Shown here piece by piece: positions 55,930 to 64,000 of a DNA stretch of 64,000 nucleotides. The stretch is from assembly GCF_016888335.1 (NCBI RefSeq), contig NZ_JAFEJG010000004.1, positions 2,356,001 to 2,420,000 of the forward strand. The letters are read 5' to 3'. Origin of the DNA: Janibacter endophyticus. Its GTDB lineage: Bacteria; Actinomycetota; Actinomycetes; Actinomycetales; Dermatophilaceae. Made by a program: the position numbers and the translations under genes. Under the pieces are notes generated by a model. It ran no database searches. It was not told the origin of the DNA and saw only the letters and a program-made list of their open reading frames with translations. Position 1 is the stretch's first letter; every line of letters starts with the position of its first letter.

Positions 55930-57566
55930 TCCTCTTCGACCACGTGAGCGTCACCTACGACGGAGCGCCCGAGCCGACGCTGCGGGACGTCTCCTTCGAG
56001 GTCGACGAGGGCGAGCTCGTCCTCGTCGTCGGCCGCACCGGCTCGGGCAAGTCCACGCTGCTCGGCGCGATCAACGGCACCGTCCCCCACTTCACCGGCG
56101 GCACCCTCGCCGGCCGGGTCACCGTCGCCGGGCGCGACACCCGCGACCACCGTCCCCGAGACCTCGCCGACGTCGTCGGCGTCGTCGGGCAGGACCCGCT
56201 CGCCGGCTTCGTCACCGACACCGTCGAGACCGAGCTCGCCTACGGCATGGAGCAGCTCGCCCTGCCGGCCGCCACGATGCGCAAGCGGGTCGAGGAGACC
56301 CTCGACGTCCTCGGCATCGCCGACCTGCGCGACGCGCCGCTGCGCGACCTCTCCGGCGGGCAGCAGCAGCGCGTCGCGATCGGCTCGGTCCTCACCATCC
56401 ACCCTCGCGTGCTCGTCCTCGACGAGCCGACCTCCGCCCTCGACCCCACGGGTGCCGAGGAGGTCCTCGCCGCGATCACCCGGCTCGTCCACGACCTCGC
56501 GACGACGGTCGTCATCGCCGAGCACCGCATCGAGCGGGTCGTCCAGTACGCCGACTCGGTCATCCACGTCGCGGACGACCGTGCGGCCCACGGGGACCCG
56601 GCGACGCTCATGGCAGACGCCACCGTCGCTCCCCCGGTCGTCGAGCTCGGCCGGCTCGCCGGCTGGACCCCGCTCCCGCTCTCGGTGCGCGACGCCCGCC
56701 GCCGGGCGGCCCCCCTTCGCTCCGCCCTCGCCGAGGTGAGCCCGAAGGCCCCCGAGGTCACCCCTTCGTCCGGGTCGCCGGCGCTCGACGCCCGAGGGGT
56801 CGTCGTCCGCTACGGACGGCTCGTCGCGGTCAAGGGCGTCGACCTCACCCTCGAGCCGGGCACGGTCACCGCGCTCATGGGACGGAACGGGTGCGGCAAG
56901 TCGTCGTTGCTGTGGGCGCTCCAGGGCTCCGGGGCCCGGGCCGAAGGGGTGGTCCGCGTCGCGCGGTCCGGCGCGGCGGGCGAGCCGGACCCGGCGTCGT
57001 TGCCCGCCGCCGAGCGACGCGCCCTCGTCGGGATGGTCCCGCAGACCGCGAGCGACCTGCTCTACCTTGACACCGTCGACGCCGAGTGCGCCCAGGCCGA
57101 CGCGGAGTCCGGCTCCCCCGCCGGGACGTGCGCGGCCCTCCTCGAGCGCCTCGCACCCGGCATCCCCGGCGACCGGCACCCGCGCGACCTCTCCGAGGGG
57201 CAGCGGCTCTCGCTCGTCCTCGCGATCCAGCTCACGGCGCAGCCGCCCGTCATCCTGCTCGACGAGCCGACCCGCGGGCTCGACTACACCGCCAAGGCCG
57301 CGCTGCGTGACATCGTCCACGACCTCGCCGCCCAGGGACGGACCGTGCTGCTGTCGACGCACGACGTGGAGTTCGTCGCCGAGACCGCCGCCCGGGTCGT
57401 CGTCATGGCCGAGGGCGAGGTCGTCGCGGACGGTCCGACCGCGGACGTCGTCGTCTCGTCCCCCGCCTTCGCGCCGCAGGTCGCGAAGATCATGGCGCCG
57501 CAGCGCTGGCTCACGGTCGACGAGGTGCGGGATGCCCTGCGCGGCAACGGGATCGGGCTGCCGTGA
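55926..57566 (+). CDS. ecfA: ECF transporter double ATPase (EcfA1-EcfA2 fusion)
   Basis: 546 residues with two ABC ATPase domains in one chain. Domain 1: Walker A GRTGSGKS near residue 36, signature LSGGQQQR near 142, Walker B VLVLDEPTSALD. Domain 2 (from about 285): Walker A GRNGCGKSS near 319, signature LSEGQRLS near 422, Walker B VILLDEPTRGLD. It powers vitamin import with EcfT and the S component. The signature Gly-Gly of domain 2 reads EG, a common asymmetry. Its stop overlaps the S-component gene. Confidence 0.93.
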   Translation: MILFDHVSVTYDGAPEPTLRDVSFEVDEGELVLVVGRTGSGKSTLLGAINGTVPHFTGGTLAGRVTVAGRDTRDHRPRDLADVVGVVGQDPLAGFVTDTVETELAYGMEQLALPAATMRKRVEETLDVLGIADLRDAPLRDLSGGQQQRVAIGSVLTIHPRVLVLDEPTSALDPTGAEEVLAAITRLVHDLATTVVIAEHRIERVVQYADSVIHVADDRAAHGDPATLMADATVAPPVVELGRLAGWTPLPLSVRDARRRAAPLRSALAEVSPKAPEVTPSSGSPALDARGVVVRYGRLVAVKGVDLTLEPGTVTALMGRNGCGKSSLLWALQGSGARAEGVVRVARSGAAGEPDPASLPAAERRALVGMVPQTASDLLYLDTVDAECAQADAESGSPAGTCAALLERLAPGIPGDRHPRDLSEGQRLSLVLAIQLTAQPPVILLDEPTRGLDYTAKAALRDIVHDLAAQGRTVLLSTHDVEFVAETAARVVVMAEGEVVADGPTADVVVSSPAFAPQVAKIMAPQRWLTVDEVRDALRGNGIGLP

Positions 57567-58372
57567 TGAGCCGCGCCCAGGCCATCCGGCTGCGGCCCCG
57601 CTCGGCCGCGGCGATCGCGCTCACCTCGGTCGTCGGCGTGCTCGCCTTCGGCTGGCCGCTCATCGTCTCGCCCGACGCCGCCGTCGCCCACAACGGTGAC
57701 GCACCGCTGATCTTCGCCCTGCTGCTGCCGCTCGTCCTCGGGGTCGTGCTCGCCGAGGTCTCCGAGGGTGGCCTCGACGTCAAGGCCGTGGCGATGCTCG
57801 GCGTCCTCTCCGCCGTCGGGGCGGTGCTCCGGCCGATGGGCGCCGGGGCGGGCGGGCTGGAGACGGTGTTCTTCATGCTCGTGCTCGCGGGCCGGGTCTT
57901 CGGGCCCGGCTTCGGCTTCGTCCTCGGCATCACGACGCTCTTCGCGTCGGCGCTGCTCACCGCCGGGGTCGGGCCGTGGCTGCCCTTCCAGATGCTCGGG
58001 GCGGCCTGGGTCGGCCTCGGCGCCGGGCTGCTGCCCCGGGCGCAGGGGCGGGCCGAGGTGGCGATGCTCGCGGCCTACGGCGCGGTGTCGGCGCTGCTCT
58101 ACGGGGTGGCGCTGAACTTCTCCTTCTGGCCCTTCACGATCCAGGGCGAGGGGTCGATCGCCTTCGTCCCCGGCGCGCCCGTGCTCGAGAACCTCCAGCG
58201 CTTCATGGTCTTCTCCGTGTCGACGTCCTTCGGCTGGGACATCGGCCGGGCGCTGACCAACGTCGTGCTCATCGGCCTCACCGGCCGGGCCGTGCTCGGC
58301 GCGCTGCGCCGGGCCTCGCGCAAGGCGGCCTTCGACGCGCCGGTCCGCTTCGAGGAGCGCGTGCCGCGCTGA
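57566..58372 (+). CDS. ECF transporter substrate-binding (S) component
   Basis: 268 residues, six or more hydrophobic helices: ALTSVVGVLAFGWPLIV, LIFALLLPLVLGVVLAEV, AVAMLGVLSAVGAVLRPMGAG, ETVFFMLVLAGRVFGPGFGFVLG, LPFQMLGAAWVGLGAGLLP and others. The GRVFGPGFGFVLGITTLFASALLTAGVGPW segment, spanning two helices, is typical of EcfS proteins that accompany CbiQ-like T components. Regulation by cobalamin and the B12-binding-like partners make a corrinoid the likely substrate. The GTG at 57563 is an alternative start. A CbrA/CbrT-like role is inference. Confidence 0.82.
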   Translation: MSRAQAIRLRPRSAAAIALTSVVGVLAFGWPLIVSPDAAVAHNGDAPLIFALLLPLVLGVVLAEVSEGGLDVKAVAMLGVLSAVGAVLRPMGAGAGGLETVFFMLVLAGRVFGPGFGFVLGITTLFASALLTAGVGPWLPFQMLGAAWVGLGAGLLPRAQGRAEVAMLAAYGAVSALLYGVALNFSFWPFTIQGEGSIAFVPGAPVLENLQRFMVFSVSTSFGWDIGRALTNVVLIGLTGRAVLGALRRASRKAAFDAPVRFEERVPR

Positions 58373-58400
58373 GCCGCAGGTGCTCTGGCAGGATCGAGTC

Positions 58401-58937
58401 ATGCCTACCGATGTGGAGCCGCAGGGTGCCTGGCTGAGCCGGGCCGAGCTCGACGACGTGCGCGGCCGGGTGCCGATGCTCTACGTCGTCGCCGTCCCCG
58501 TGCGGGTCGACGGCACCGGCGAGGTGAACTCTGTGGGCCTGCTCCTGCGGGCCTCGGACACCGGGCACATGGAGCGCGAGCTCGTCGCCGGCCGGGTGAT
58601 GTACCACGAGCGGATCCGGGACGCCCTCGTCCGCCACCTCGAGAAGGACCTCGGCCCGATGGCCCTGCCCGCCGTCCCCTCGAGCCCGCAGCCGCTCACC
58701 GTGGCCGAGTTCTTCCCAACCCCCGGCGTGACCCCCTTCCACGACCCGCGCCAGCACGCGGTCGCGATGGTCTACGTCGTGCCGGTGACCGGTGACTGCG
58801 CGCCCCAGCGGGACGCGCTCGACCTCGCCTGGCTCACCCCAGAGGAGGCGGCCGACCCCGACCACCTCGCCGACATGTCTGGCGGGCACGGCGTCCTGCT
58901 CCGGCAGGCCCTCGCCCACCTCGGCTGCGCCGTCTGA
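58401..58937 (+). CDS. DUF4916 (Nudix-like) family protein
   Basis: 178 residues. WLSRAELDDVRGRVPMLYVVAVPVRV at the start and GLLLRASDTGHMERELVAGRVMYHERIRDALVRHLEKDLGP in the middle match DUF4916. These proteins have a Nudix-like fold, but the Nudix box here is degenerate (no REUXEE), so hydrolase activity is doubtful. It stands alone after the ECF operon, with a weak -10 (CAGGAT) 6 nt before the ATG. A repeat cluster follows the stop directly. Confidence 0.78.
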   Translation: MPTDVEPQGAWLSRAELDDVRGRVPMLYVVAVPVRVDGTGEVNSVGLLLRASDTGHMERELVAGRVMYHERIRDALVRHLEKDLGPMALPAVPSSPQPLTVAEFFPTPGVTPFHDPRQHAVAMVYVVPVTGDCAPQRDALDLAWLTPEEAADPDHLADMSGGHGVLLRQALAHLGCAV

Positions 58938-59022
58938 CCTTTATCGGGTTATCCGAGAATGTGACTCGAACCCGGGAACCGTTGTCGGGTTCGAGTTCCT
59001 TTATCGGGTTATCCGATAAAGG
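58938..59022. repeat. direct and inverted repeat cluster between convergent genes
   Basis: CCTTTATCGGGTTATCCGA occurs twice (58938-58956 and 58998-59016), 60 bp apart. Between them ACTCGAACCCG (58964-58974) and CGGGTTCGAGT (58986-58996) form an 11-bp stem. The second copy extends into a 10-bp hairpin ending at 59022. The cluster is AT-richer than its surroundings and fills the whole gap between two stops. Confidence 0.88.
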
Positions 59023-59024
59023 AA

Positions 59025-59798
59025 CTACCCCGTGAACTCGTCGCGCTTGCGGGTCATGTCCTTGAGGTCCTTCGCGTAGGCCTCCTCGTACGTCGGGGCG
59101 GTGCCGCCGAGACGGGCCGGGAGGAAGCGGAGGTCCTCGCCCTCGAGCGTCGGGTAAGCGGCGATCGTCTCGTCGAGGAGACGCTTCATCACCGCCCGGA
59201 GCTCCTCGGTCTTCGCCGTGATGTCGTCGTCCGGGCCGACGTGGATCGGCTCGCCGATCGTCACGTGGATCGGGGTCTTGGTCCGGCCGATGTTCTTCGG
59301 CACGTCCTTGGTCCAGATCCGGTGCGCGCCCCAGACGATCGTCGGCAGGATCGGCACGCCGGCCTCCTGCGCCATCCGGGCGGCCCCCTTCTTCAGCTCC
59401 TTGATCTCGAAGCTGCGCGACATCGTCGCCTCGGGGTAGACCCCGACGATCTCGCCGTCCTTGAGCGCCTGGACGGCGAGCCGGTAGGACTCCGCGCCCG
59501 CGTGCCGGTCGACGGGGATGTGCTTGCAGCCCCGCATGATCGGGCCGGTCTTGGAGTTGCTCCAGATCGACTTCTTCGCCATGAAGCGCACCCAGCGGTG
59601 CTTGCGCCGCGCCGCCATCCCGGCGAAGAGGAAGTCGGGGTAGGCGGTGTGGTTGACCGCTATGATGGCCCCGCCCCAGCGGGGCACGTGGTGCCGTCCC
59701 GTGAAGGTGAACTTGTAGCCCATGCCGAAGAATGCGGGACGTGCGACGGCCACGATCGCACGGTAGGTCGGCTCGAGCTCGAAGCGGGACTGAGTCAT
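59025..59798 (-). CDS. 1-acyl-sn-glycerol-3-phosphate acyltransferase (PlsC-like)
   Basis: 257 residues. Block I HX4D as AVNHTAYPDFLF near residue 50, then block II-III CKHIPVDRHAGAESYR and VGVYPEATMSRSFEIK, where the usual EGTRS reads EATMS. These enzymes acylate lysophosphatidic acid or related acceptors at the membrane. The ATG at 59798 lies divergent from valS, 80 bp away. The C-terminal 60 residues (FLPARLGGTAPTYEEAYAKDLKDM) are charged and family-typical for actinobacterial members. Confidence 0.88.
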   Translation of the reverse strand: MTQSRFELEPTYRAIVAVARPAFFGMGYKFTFTGRHHVPRWGGAIIAVNHTAYPDFLFAGMAARRKHRWVRFMAKKSIWSNSKTGPIMRGCKHIPVDRHAGAESYRLAVQALKDGEIVGVYPEATMSRSFEIKELKKGAARMAQEAGVPILPTIVWGAHRIWTKDVPKNIGRTKTPIHVTIGEPIHVGPDDDITAKTEELRAVMKRLLDETIAAYPTLEGEDLRFLPARLGGTAPTYEEAYAKDLKDMTRKRDEFTG

Positions 59799-59878
59799 GG
59801 CGCCACCCTAGTCGCGCGGCCGTCCCAGAGAGGGCGGCGATTCGGCACGCGCACAGGTGTGATGGGAAGATCAGGCCC

Positions 59879-62527
59879 ATGACCCACGCCCCCCTCACCC
59901 CTTCGTCGATCCCCGATCGCCCGTCCCTCGACGGGCTCGAGGAGAAGTGGGGGCCGGTATGGGAGGAGCAGGGCACCTACGCCTTCGACCGGGAGCGCGC
60001 GCTGAGCCAGCCGCGGGAGCGCACCTACGCGATCGACACCCCTCCGCCCACCGCGTCGGGCTCGCTGCACGTCGGTCACGTCTTCTCGTACACGCACACC
60101 GACTGCATCGCCCGGTACAAGCGGATGCAGGGGCTCGAGGTCTTCTACCCCATGGGCTGGGACGACAACGGTCTGCCGACCGAGCGCCGGGTGCAGAACT
60201 ACTACGGCGTCCGCGGTGACGCCACGCTCCCCTACGCCGAGGGCTTCGTGCCGCCGCAGGAGGGGGCCGAGGGCAAGAGCGTCAAGGCGGCCGACCAGCA
60301 GCCGATCAGCCGGCAGAACTTCATCGAGCTGTGCGACGTGCTCACGGTCAAGGACGAGGAGTCCTTCGAGGCGCTCTGGCGTCGCCTGGGTCTCTCGGTG
60401 GACTGGAGCATCTCCTACCGGACCATCGACGACCGCTCGCGGGCCACCGCCCAGATGGCCTTCCTGCGCAACCTCGCCCGCGGCGAGGCCTACTCGGTCG
60501 AGGCGCCCGGGCTGTGGGACGTCACCTTCCAGACGGCCGTCGCCCAGGCCGAGCTCGAGGCGCGCGACTACCCGGGCGCCTACCACCGCGTCGCCTTCCA
60601 CCGCGTGGGCGAAGGGGACGGGGCCGGCGAGCCGGTCTACATCGAGACCACCCGCCCCGAGCTGCTCCCCGCCTGCGTGGCCCTCGTCGCGCACCCGGAC
60701 GACGAGCGGTACCAGCCGCTCTTCGGCCAGAGCGTCACCTCCCCGCTCTTCGGCGTCGAGATCCCCGTCGTCGCGCACGCCGCCGCCGAGATGGACAAGG
60801 GCGCCGGCATCGCCATGTGCTGCACCTTCGGCGACCTCACCGACGTCATCTGGTGGCGCGAGCTGCAGCTGCCCACCCGCTCGGTGATCACCCGCAACGG
60901 CCGCATCCAGGGCGAGACCCCGGCGTGGATCACTAGCGAGCAGGGCCAGGCCGTCTACGCCGAGATGGCGACCAAGACGACCCACTCGGCACGCATCGCG
61001 GTCGTCGACGCCCTCCGGAAGTCCGGCGACCTCGACGGCGAGCCCCAGCAGACCCAGCGCAAGGCCAACTTCTTCGAGAAGGGCGACAAGCCCCTCGAGA
61101 TCGTCACCTCGCGCCAGTGGTACATCACCAACGGGGGCCGCGACCGCGACCTCAACGAGGCGCTCCTGGCCCGCGGCCGCGAGCTCGACTTCCACCCCTC
61201 CTTCATGCGCACCCGCTACGAGAACTGGGTGGGCGGCCTCAACGGCGACTGGCTCATCAGCCGGCAGCGCTTCTTCGGTGTGCCGATCCCGGTCTGGTAC
61301 CCCGTGGACGTCGATGGCGAGCCGGACCACGACCACCCGATCGTGCCGTCCGAGGAGCAGCTGCCGGTCGACCCGGCGGCCCAGGTGCCTGCCGGCTACG
61401 AGGAGTCGCAGCGCGGCGTGCCCGGCGGCTTCGTCGGGGACCCCGACGTCATGGACACCTGGGCGACCTCCTCGCTCAGCCCGCAGATCGCCGGCGGCTG
61501 GCTCGAGGCCGAGCGTGAGGGCGACGACCTCTTCGCCCATGTCTTCCCCATGGACCTGCGCCCCCAGGGCCAGGACATCATCCGGACCTGGCTCTTCGCG
61601 ACCGTCGTACGTGCCCACCTCGAGCACGACTCGCTGCCGTGGACCGACGCGGGCATCTCTGGGTGGATCCTCGACCCGGACCGCAAGAAGATGAGCAAGT
61701 CCAAGGGCAACGCCGAGACCCCCGAGGGGATGGTCAAGGACCACGGCGCCGACGGCGTCCGCTACTGGGCGGCCTCGGCCAGGCTCGGCACCGACGCGGC
61801 CTTCGACACCGGCCAGATGAAGGTCGGCCGCCGCCTGGCGATCAAGCTGCTCAACGCGAGCAAGTTCGCCCTCGGCTTCGGCGAGCCCGACCTCGAGGGC
61901 CGGCATGGGCTGGCCTCGGTCGTCACCGAGCCGCTCGACCGAGCCATGCTGGCGGCGCTCAGCCAGGTGGTCACGGAGGCGACCGCCGCCTTCGAGGGCT
62001 ACGACCACGCGCGTGCGCTCGAGGTCACCGAGAGCTTCTTCTGGGACTTCTGCGACGACTACATCGAGCTCGTCAAGGACCGGGCGCACGGCGGCGACGC
62101 CTCTGCCCGGGCCGCGCTGCGCCTGGCCCTGTCGACCCTGCTGCGGCTGCTCGCCCCCTTCGTCCCCTACGCGACCGAGGAGGTCTGGTCGTGGTGGCAG
62201 CAGGGCTCGGTGCACCGTGCCACCTGGCCGTCCTCGGAGGAGCTCGCGCTCGCCGAGCCCGGTGACCCCAAGGTGCTCACCGCCGTCGGCCAGGCTCTCG
62301 GCCAGGTCCGCAAGGCCAAGTCGGACGCCAAGGTCGGCATGCGCTCAGAGATCACCGCGGCCACGCTCGTGGCCCCGGTCGCGACCGCCGAGCTGGTCCG
62401 ACAGGGCGAGGCCGACCTGCGCGCCGCCGGTCGTCTCACCGGGTCGTTCGGCTACGCCGAGGGCGCGGGCGTGGAGCTGCGCGACGTCGAGCTCGTCCCC
62501 TTCGTCAAGCCGGCGAAGCAGGTCTGA
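59879..62527 (+). CDS. valS: valyl-tRNA synthetase
   Basis: 882 residues. HIGH as TASGSLHVGHVFSYTHTD near residue 58, KMSKS as KKMSKSKGN near 603, and the class I editing domain between. The form with WDDNGLPTERRVQNYYGVRG after HIGH is typical of the actinobacterial ValS type. It charges tRNA-Val. It lacks the long C-terminal coiled coil of E. coli ValS. An imperfect -10 GAAGAT lies 7 nt before the ATG. The start at 59732 lies in the plsC region and is rejected. Confidence 0.95.
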   Translation: MTHAPLTPSSIPDRPSLDGLEEKWGPVWEEQGTYAFDRERALSQPRERTYAIDTPPPTASGSLHVGHVFSYTHTDCIARYKRMQGLEVFYPMGWDDNGLPTERRVQNYYGVRGDATLPYAEGFVPPQEGAEGKSVKAADQQPISRQNFIELCDVLTVKDEESFEALWRRLGLSVDWSISYRTIDDRSRATAQMAFLRNLARGEAYSVEAPGLWDVTFQTAVAQAELEARDYPGAYHRVAFHRVGEGDGAGEPVYIETTRPELLPACVALVAHPDDERYQPLFGQSVTSPLFGVEIPVVAHAAAEMDKGAGIAMCCTFGDLTDVIWWRELQLPTRSVITRNGRIQGETPAWITSEQGQAVYAEMATKTTHSARIAVVDALRKSGDLDGEPQQTQRKANFFEKGDKPLEIVTSRQWYITNGGRDRDLNEALLARGRELDFHPSFMRTRYENWVGGLNGDWLISRQRFFGVPIPVWYPVDVDGEPDHDHPIVPSEEQLPVDPAAQVPAGYEESQRGVPGGFVGDPDVMDTWATSSLSPQIAGGWLEAEREGDDLFAHVFPMDLRPQGQDIIRTWLFATVVRAHLEHDSLPWTDAGISGWILDPDRKKMSKSKGNAETPEGMVKDHGADGVRYWAASARLGTDAAFDTGQMKVGRRLAIKLLNASKFALGFGEPDLEGRHGLASVVTEPLDRAMLAALSQVVTEATAAFEGYDHARALEVTESFFWDFCDDYIELVKDRAHGGDASARAALRLALSTLLRLLAPFVPYATEEVWSWWQQGSVHRATWPSSEELALAEPGDPKVLTAVGQALGQVRKAKSDAKVGMRSEITAATLVAPVATAELVRQGEADLRAAGRLTGSFGYAEGAGVELRDVELVPFVKPAKQV

Positions 62528-62533
62528 GGCGAG

Positions 62534-63199
62534 GTGGCGATCCAGCCCGAGCAGCCGGGGGTGACCCGCGCTCGCGTCACCATCGGGTTCACCCTCCTGC
62601 TCGGCATGGCGGTCACGGCCTGGGCACTGCGGATCGAGCCCGGTAACCCGATCTTCTACTGGGGCACGCTGGCGATGGCCGCAACGTGGGTCTGCGGGGC
62701 GGTCACGGCCGGTGCGGTGGACCGGTCCCTCCTCGGTCCGGACGAAGGGGTGACCCGCCCGGTCCGTCAGGGGCTGGCCCTGGGTGGCCTTCTGCTCGGG
62801 CTCTTCGTCGCCGGCGCCTTCGTCATCGCGGGCATCCCCGTGCTCGCCCGACCCGTCGAGGGGCTGCTCGCGCACGCCGAGGCCGGCTGGCTGCCGCTGG
62901 TCGTGCTCGTCACCGCGGTCAACGGCATCGCCGAAGAGGTCTTCTACCGTGGGGCCCTCTTCGAGGTGGCGGGTCGCCACGCCGTGCTCGTCACGACCGC
63001 CATCTACGCGACCGTGACCGTCGTGGGCGGGGTGCCTCTGCTCGTGCTCGCCGGGCTGCTGCTGGGCCTGGCGACCGGTGTGCAGCGGCGGGTCACCGGC
63101 GGCATCGTCGCCCCGGTCGTCACGCATCTCGTGTGGTCGCTCGGGATGCTGCTCCTGCTCCCCTCGACGCTCGATCTCGCGCAGCGGCTCTGGGGCTGA
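62534..63199 (+). CDS. CPBP family intramembrane glutamic endopeptidase
   Basis: 221 residues, about six hydrophobic helices. The CPBP (Abi) motif EExxxR is present as NGIAEEVFYRGALFE near residue 135, and a second conserved His in PVVTHLVWSLGM near 197. Members process prenylated or other membrane proteins, and some protect against bacteriocins. GTG start 7 nt after the valS stop, likely on the same transcript. Substrate unknown. Confidence 0.85.
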   Translation: MAIQPEQPGVTRARVTIGFTLLLGMAVTAWALRIEPGNPIFYWGTLAMAATWVCGAVTAGAVDRSLLGPDEGVTRPVRQGLALGGLLLGLFVAGAFVIAGIPVLARPVEGLLAHAEAGWLPLVVLVTAVNGIAEEVFYRGALFEVAGRHAVLVTTAIYATVTVVGGVPLLVLAGLLLGLATGVQRRVTGGIVAPVVTHLVWSLGMLLLLPSTLDLAQRLWG

Positions 63200-63202
63200 C
63201 GG

Positions 63203-63925
63203 CTACCGGCTGCGCTGCAGAGCCTCGGGCGTCGGCTCGGTGCTGAGCCGCGGCAGGTGGAGCGCCTCGAGCGCGCCACCCGCGCGCGCCCTGGCTCGTC
63301 GGTGCCCGGTGGGCTGGACGAGCAGCCACGGCTGCTGCCAGCCGGACAGTGCCAGGCGACCCTCGACGAAGGCATCCCGCTCGGCGACCCGGACCGTGCC
63401 CCTGCCGGGGTCGTAGATGTCGAGCACCCGAGCGCCGTCGCCGGGCAGGACGAGCGTGACGTGCCGCGGCAGCGACGCGTTGCCGACGTAGAGCAGGGCG
63501 GGCTCCCCGTGGACGACATGCTCGACGAGCCGGTCGTAGGCGGCCAGGCGGGCGTCCCGACCGAGGTGGCGCACCACCACGCACTCATAGCGGGTCCCCA
63601 GTGCAGAGGCACCGCCCTCGAGCTCGGCCTTCGCACCCCACGGCGGGGTCCCGAGCGCCCTCGGCCACGGCGGACGGATGCCGGACCGGCCGACGCTCAC
63701 CCCGTTCGTGCGCCGGTGGACCGTCCGCTCGTAGCTGGCGAAGCGCTCCGCCGGGCTCCCCCCTTCGGCCCCGAGGACCGGGTGCCCCGCGCCGTCCAGC
63801 ACCCACCGGGCGAAGGGCGGGTCGACAAGCATCCGGGCCACCGTGAGGCAGGCGGCCCCGCAGGTCACCGCGCTCTGCTGGAGCGGCGCGGGCGCTCCGG
63901 CGACGAGACGGAAGGGTGGGCTCAC
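63203..63925 (-). CDS. putative papain-like (C39-like) cysteine peptidase
   Basis: 240 residues from a GTG. LQQSAVTCGAACLTVARML near residue 15 has the Gln and Cys arrangement of C39 and related papain-like peptidases; the expected His occurs in LPRHVTLVL near 155 and an Asp in LDIYDPGRG near 169, giving a possible Gln-Cys-His-Asp site. No signal peptide or TM helix is seen. It is not attached to an ABC transporter as bacteriocin C39 peptidases are. Convergent with the CPBP gene. Function unknown. Confidence 0.55.
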   Translation of the reverse strand: MSPPFRLVAGAPAPLQQSAVTCGAACLTVARMLVDPPFARWVLDGAGHPVLGAEGGSPAERFASYERTVHRRTNGVSVGRSGIRPPWPRALGTPPWGAKAELEGGASALGTRYECVVVRHLGRDARLAAYDRLVEHVVHGEPALLYVGNASLPRHVTLVLPGDGARVLDIYDPGRGTVRVAERDAFVEGRLALSGWQQPWLLVQPTGHRRARARAGGALEALHLPRLSTEPTPEALQRSR

Positions 63926-63964
63926 GGCCCCTATCCAACCCTCACCGTCGGCGTCGCGCCAGGG

Positions 63965-64000
63965 TCAGAGGAGGACGCCCGGGTTGAGGATGCCGAAGGG
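63965..64000 (-). CDS. C-terminal end of an FAD-linked oxidase, partial
   Basis: Reading leftward from the window edge the minus strand encodes PFGILNPGVLL followed by a stop at 63967-63965. FDPxGILNPG is the usual C terminus of FAD-linked (glycolate/lactate) oxidases. Only 11 residues are inside the window, so the family call rests on this signature alone. Confidence 0.5.
   Translation of the reverse strand, partial: PFGILNPGVLL

Noticed and set aside
58964-58996. tRNA T-arm or attachment-site remnant (GGGTTCGAG)
   Set aside because: No acceptor, D or anticodon arms could be placed, and the segment is fully explained as an 11-bp hairpin within the repeat cluster. There is no integrase nearby.

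Overview
The window is very GC-rich (about 70% or more by eye), densely packed and strongly biased to G/C third codon positions. Gene content and order (clgR-cinA-pgsA-rimO-ftsK, dapA-rnj, thyA-folA, dapB, pnp-rpsO, mrdA-mreDCB-ndk-DUF4233, folC), an actinobacterial SAM-IV riboswitch, a translational-type ileS T-box and abundant leaderless genes point to a chromosomal segment of an actinobacterium. Micrococcales, Intrasporangiaceae-like (Janibacter or relatives), is my inference from general resemblance only. I see no rRNA, tRNA, CRISPR array, insertion sequence or prophage.

Layout: 0-10.2 kb holds a diadenylate-cyclase-like fragment, an SDR/carboxymuconolactone-decarboxylase pair, DUF3046, agmatine catabolism (aguB-aguA) and DNA repair (lhr-nei2). 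10.2-17.8 kb is the clgR-cinA-pgsA-rimO-ftsK block, interrupted by an ion-channel gene and a MauE-thioredoxin fusion. 17.9-24.5 kb has a prepilin peptidase, a SAM-IV riboswitch with a class V PLP enzyme, rnj-dapA, and thyA with a Nudix-DHFR fusion. 24.5-31.2 kb has a SatD-like pair with its own operator, a beta-propeller lactonase-like gene, a flavin reductase, a crotonase-GNAT-azlCD operon, a 47-residue orphan protein and dapB. 31.2-37.6 kb has pnp, rpsO, an SDR, a universal stress protein and lpd. 37.6-46.7 kb has cell-wall elongation genes, ndk, an MFS exporter, a CDF transporter and folC. 46.8-52.2 kb has an ArsR/AHSA1 pair, lrgAB and ileS.

The most striking system is at 52.4-58.4 kb. A cobalamin riboswitch leads into five overlapping or closely spaced genes: a secreted alpha/alpha-toroid protein, a secreted DUF4430 (transcobalamin C-terminal-like) protein, EcfT, a fused double-ATPase EcfA, and a membrane S component. 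Animal intrinsic factor and transcobalamin hold B12 between just such an alpha-barrel and beta-domain. Here the two halves are separate membrane-anchored proteins beside an ECF transporter, which suggests a bacterial split B12-capture and uptake machine. Its promoter sits back to back with that of the ileS T-box. The last 5 kb has DUF4916, an acyltransferase, valS, a CPBP protease, a C39-like peptidase and the end of an FAD-linked oxidase gene.

Two window-wide signals stand out. The word CGAAGGGG occurs about 59 times on the two strands together, against about 5 expected from base composition, and often forces rare codons. At least 19 genes have a TANNNT -10 element 6-7 nt before the start codon, the signature of leaderless transcripts.
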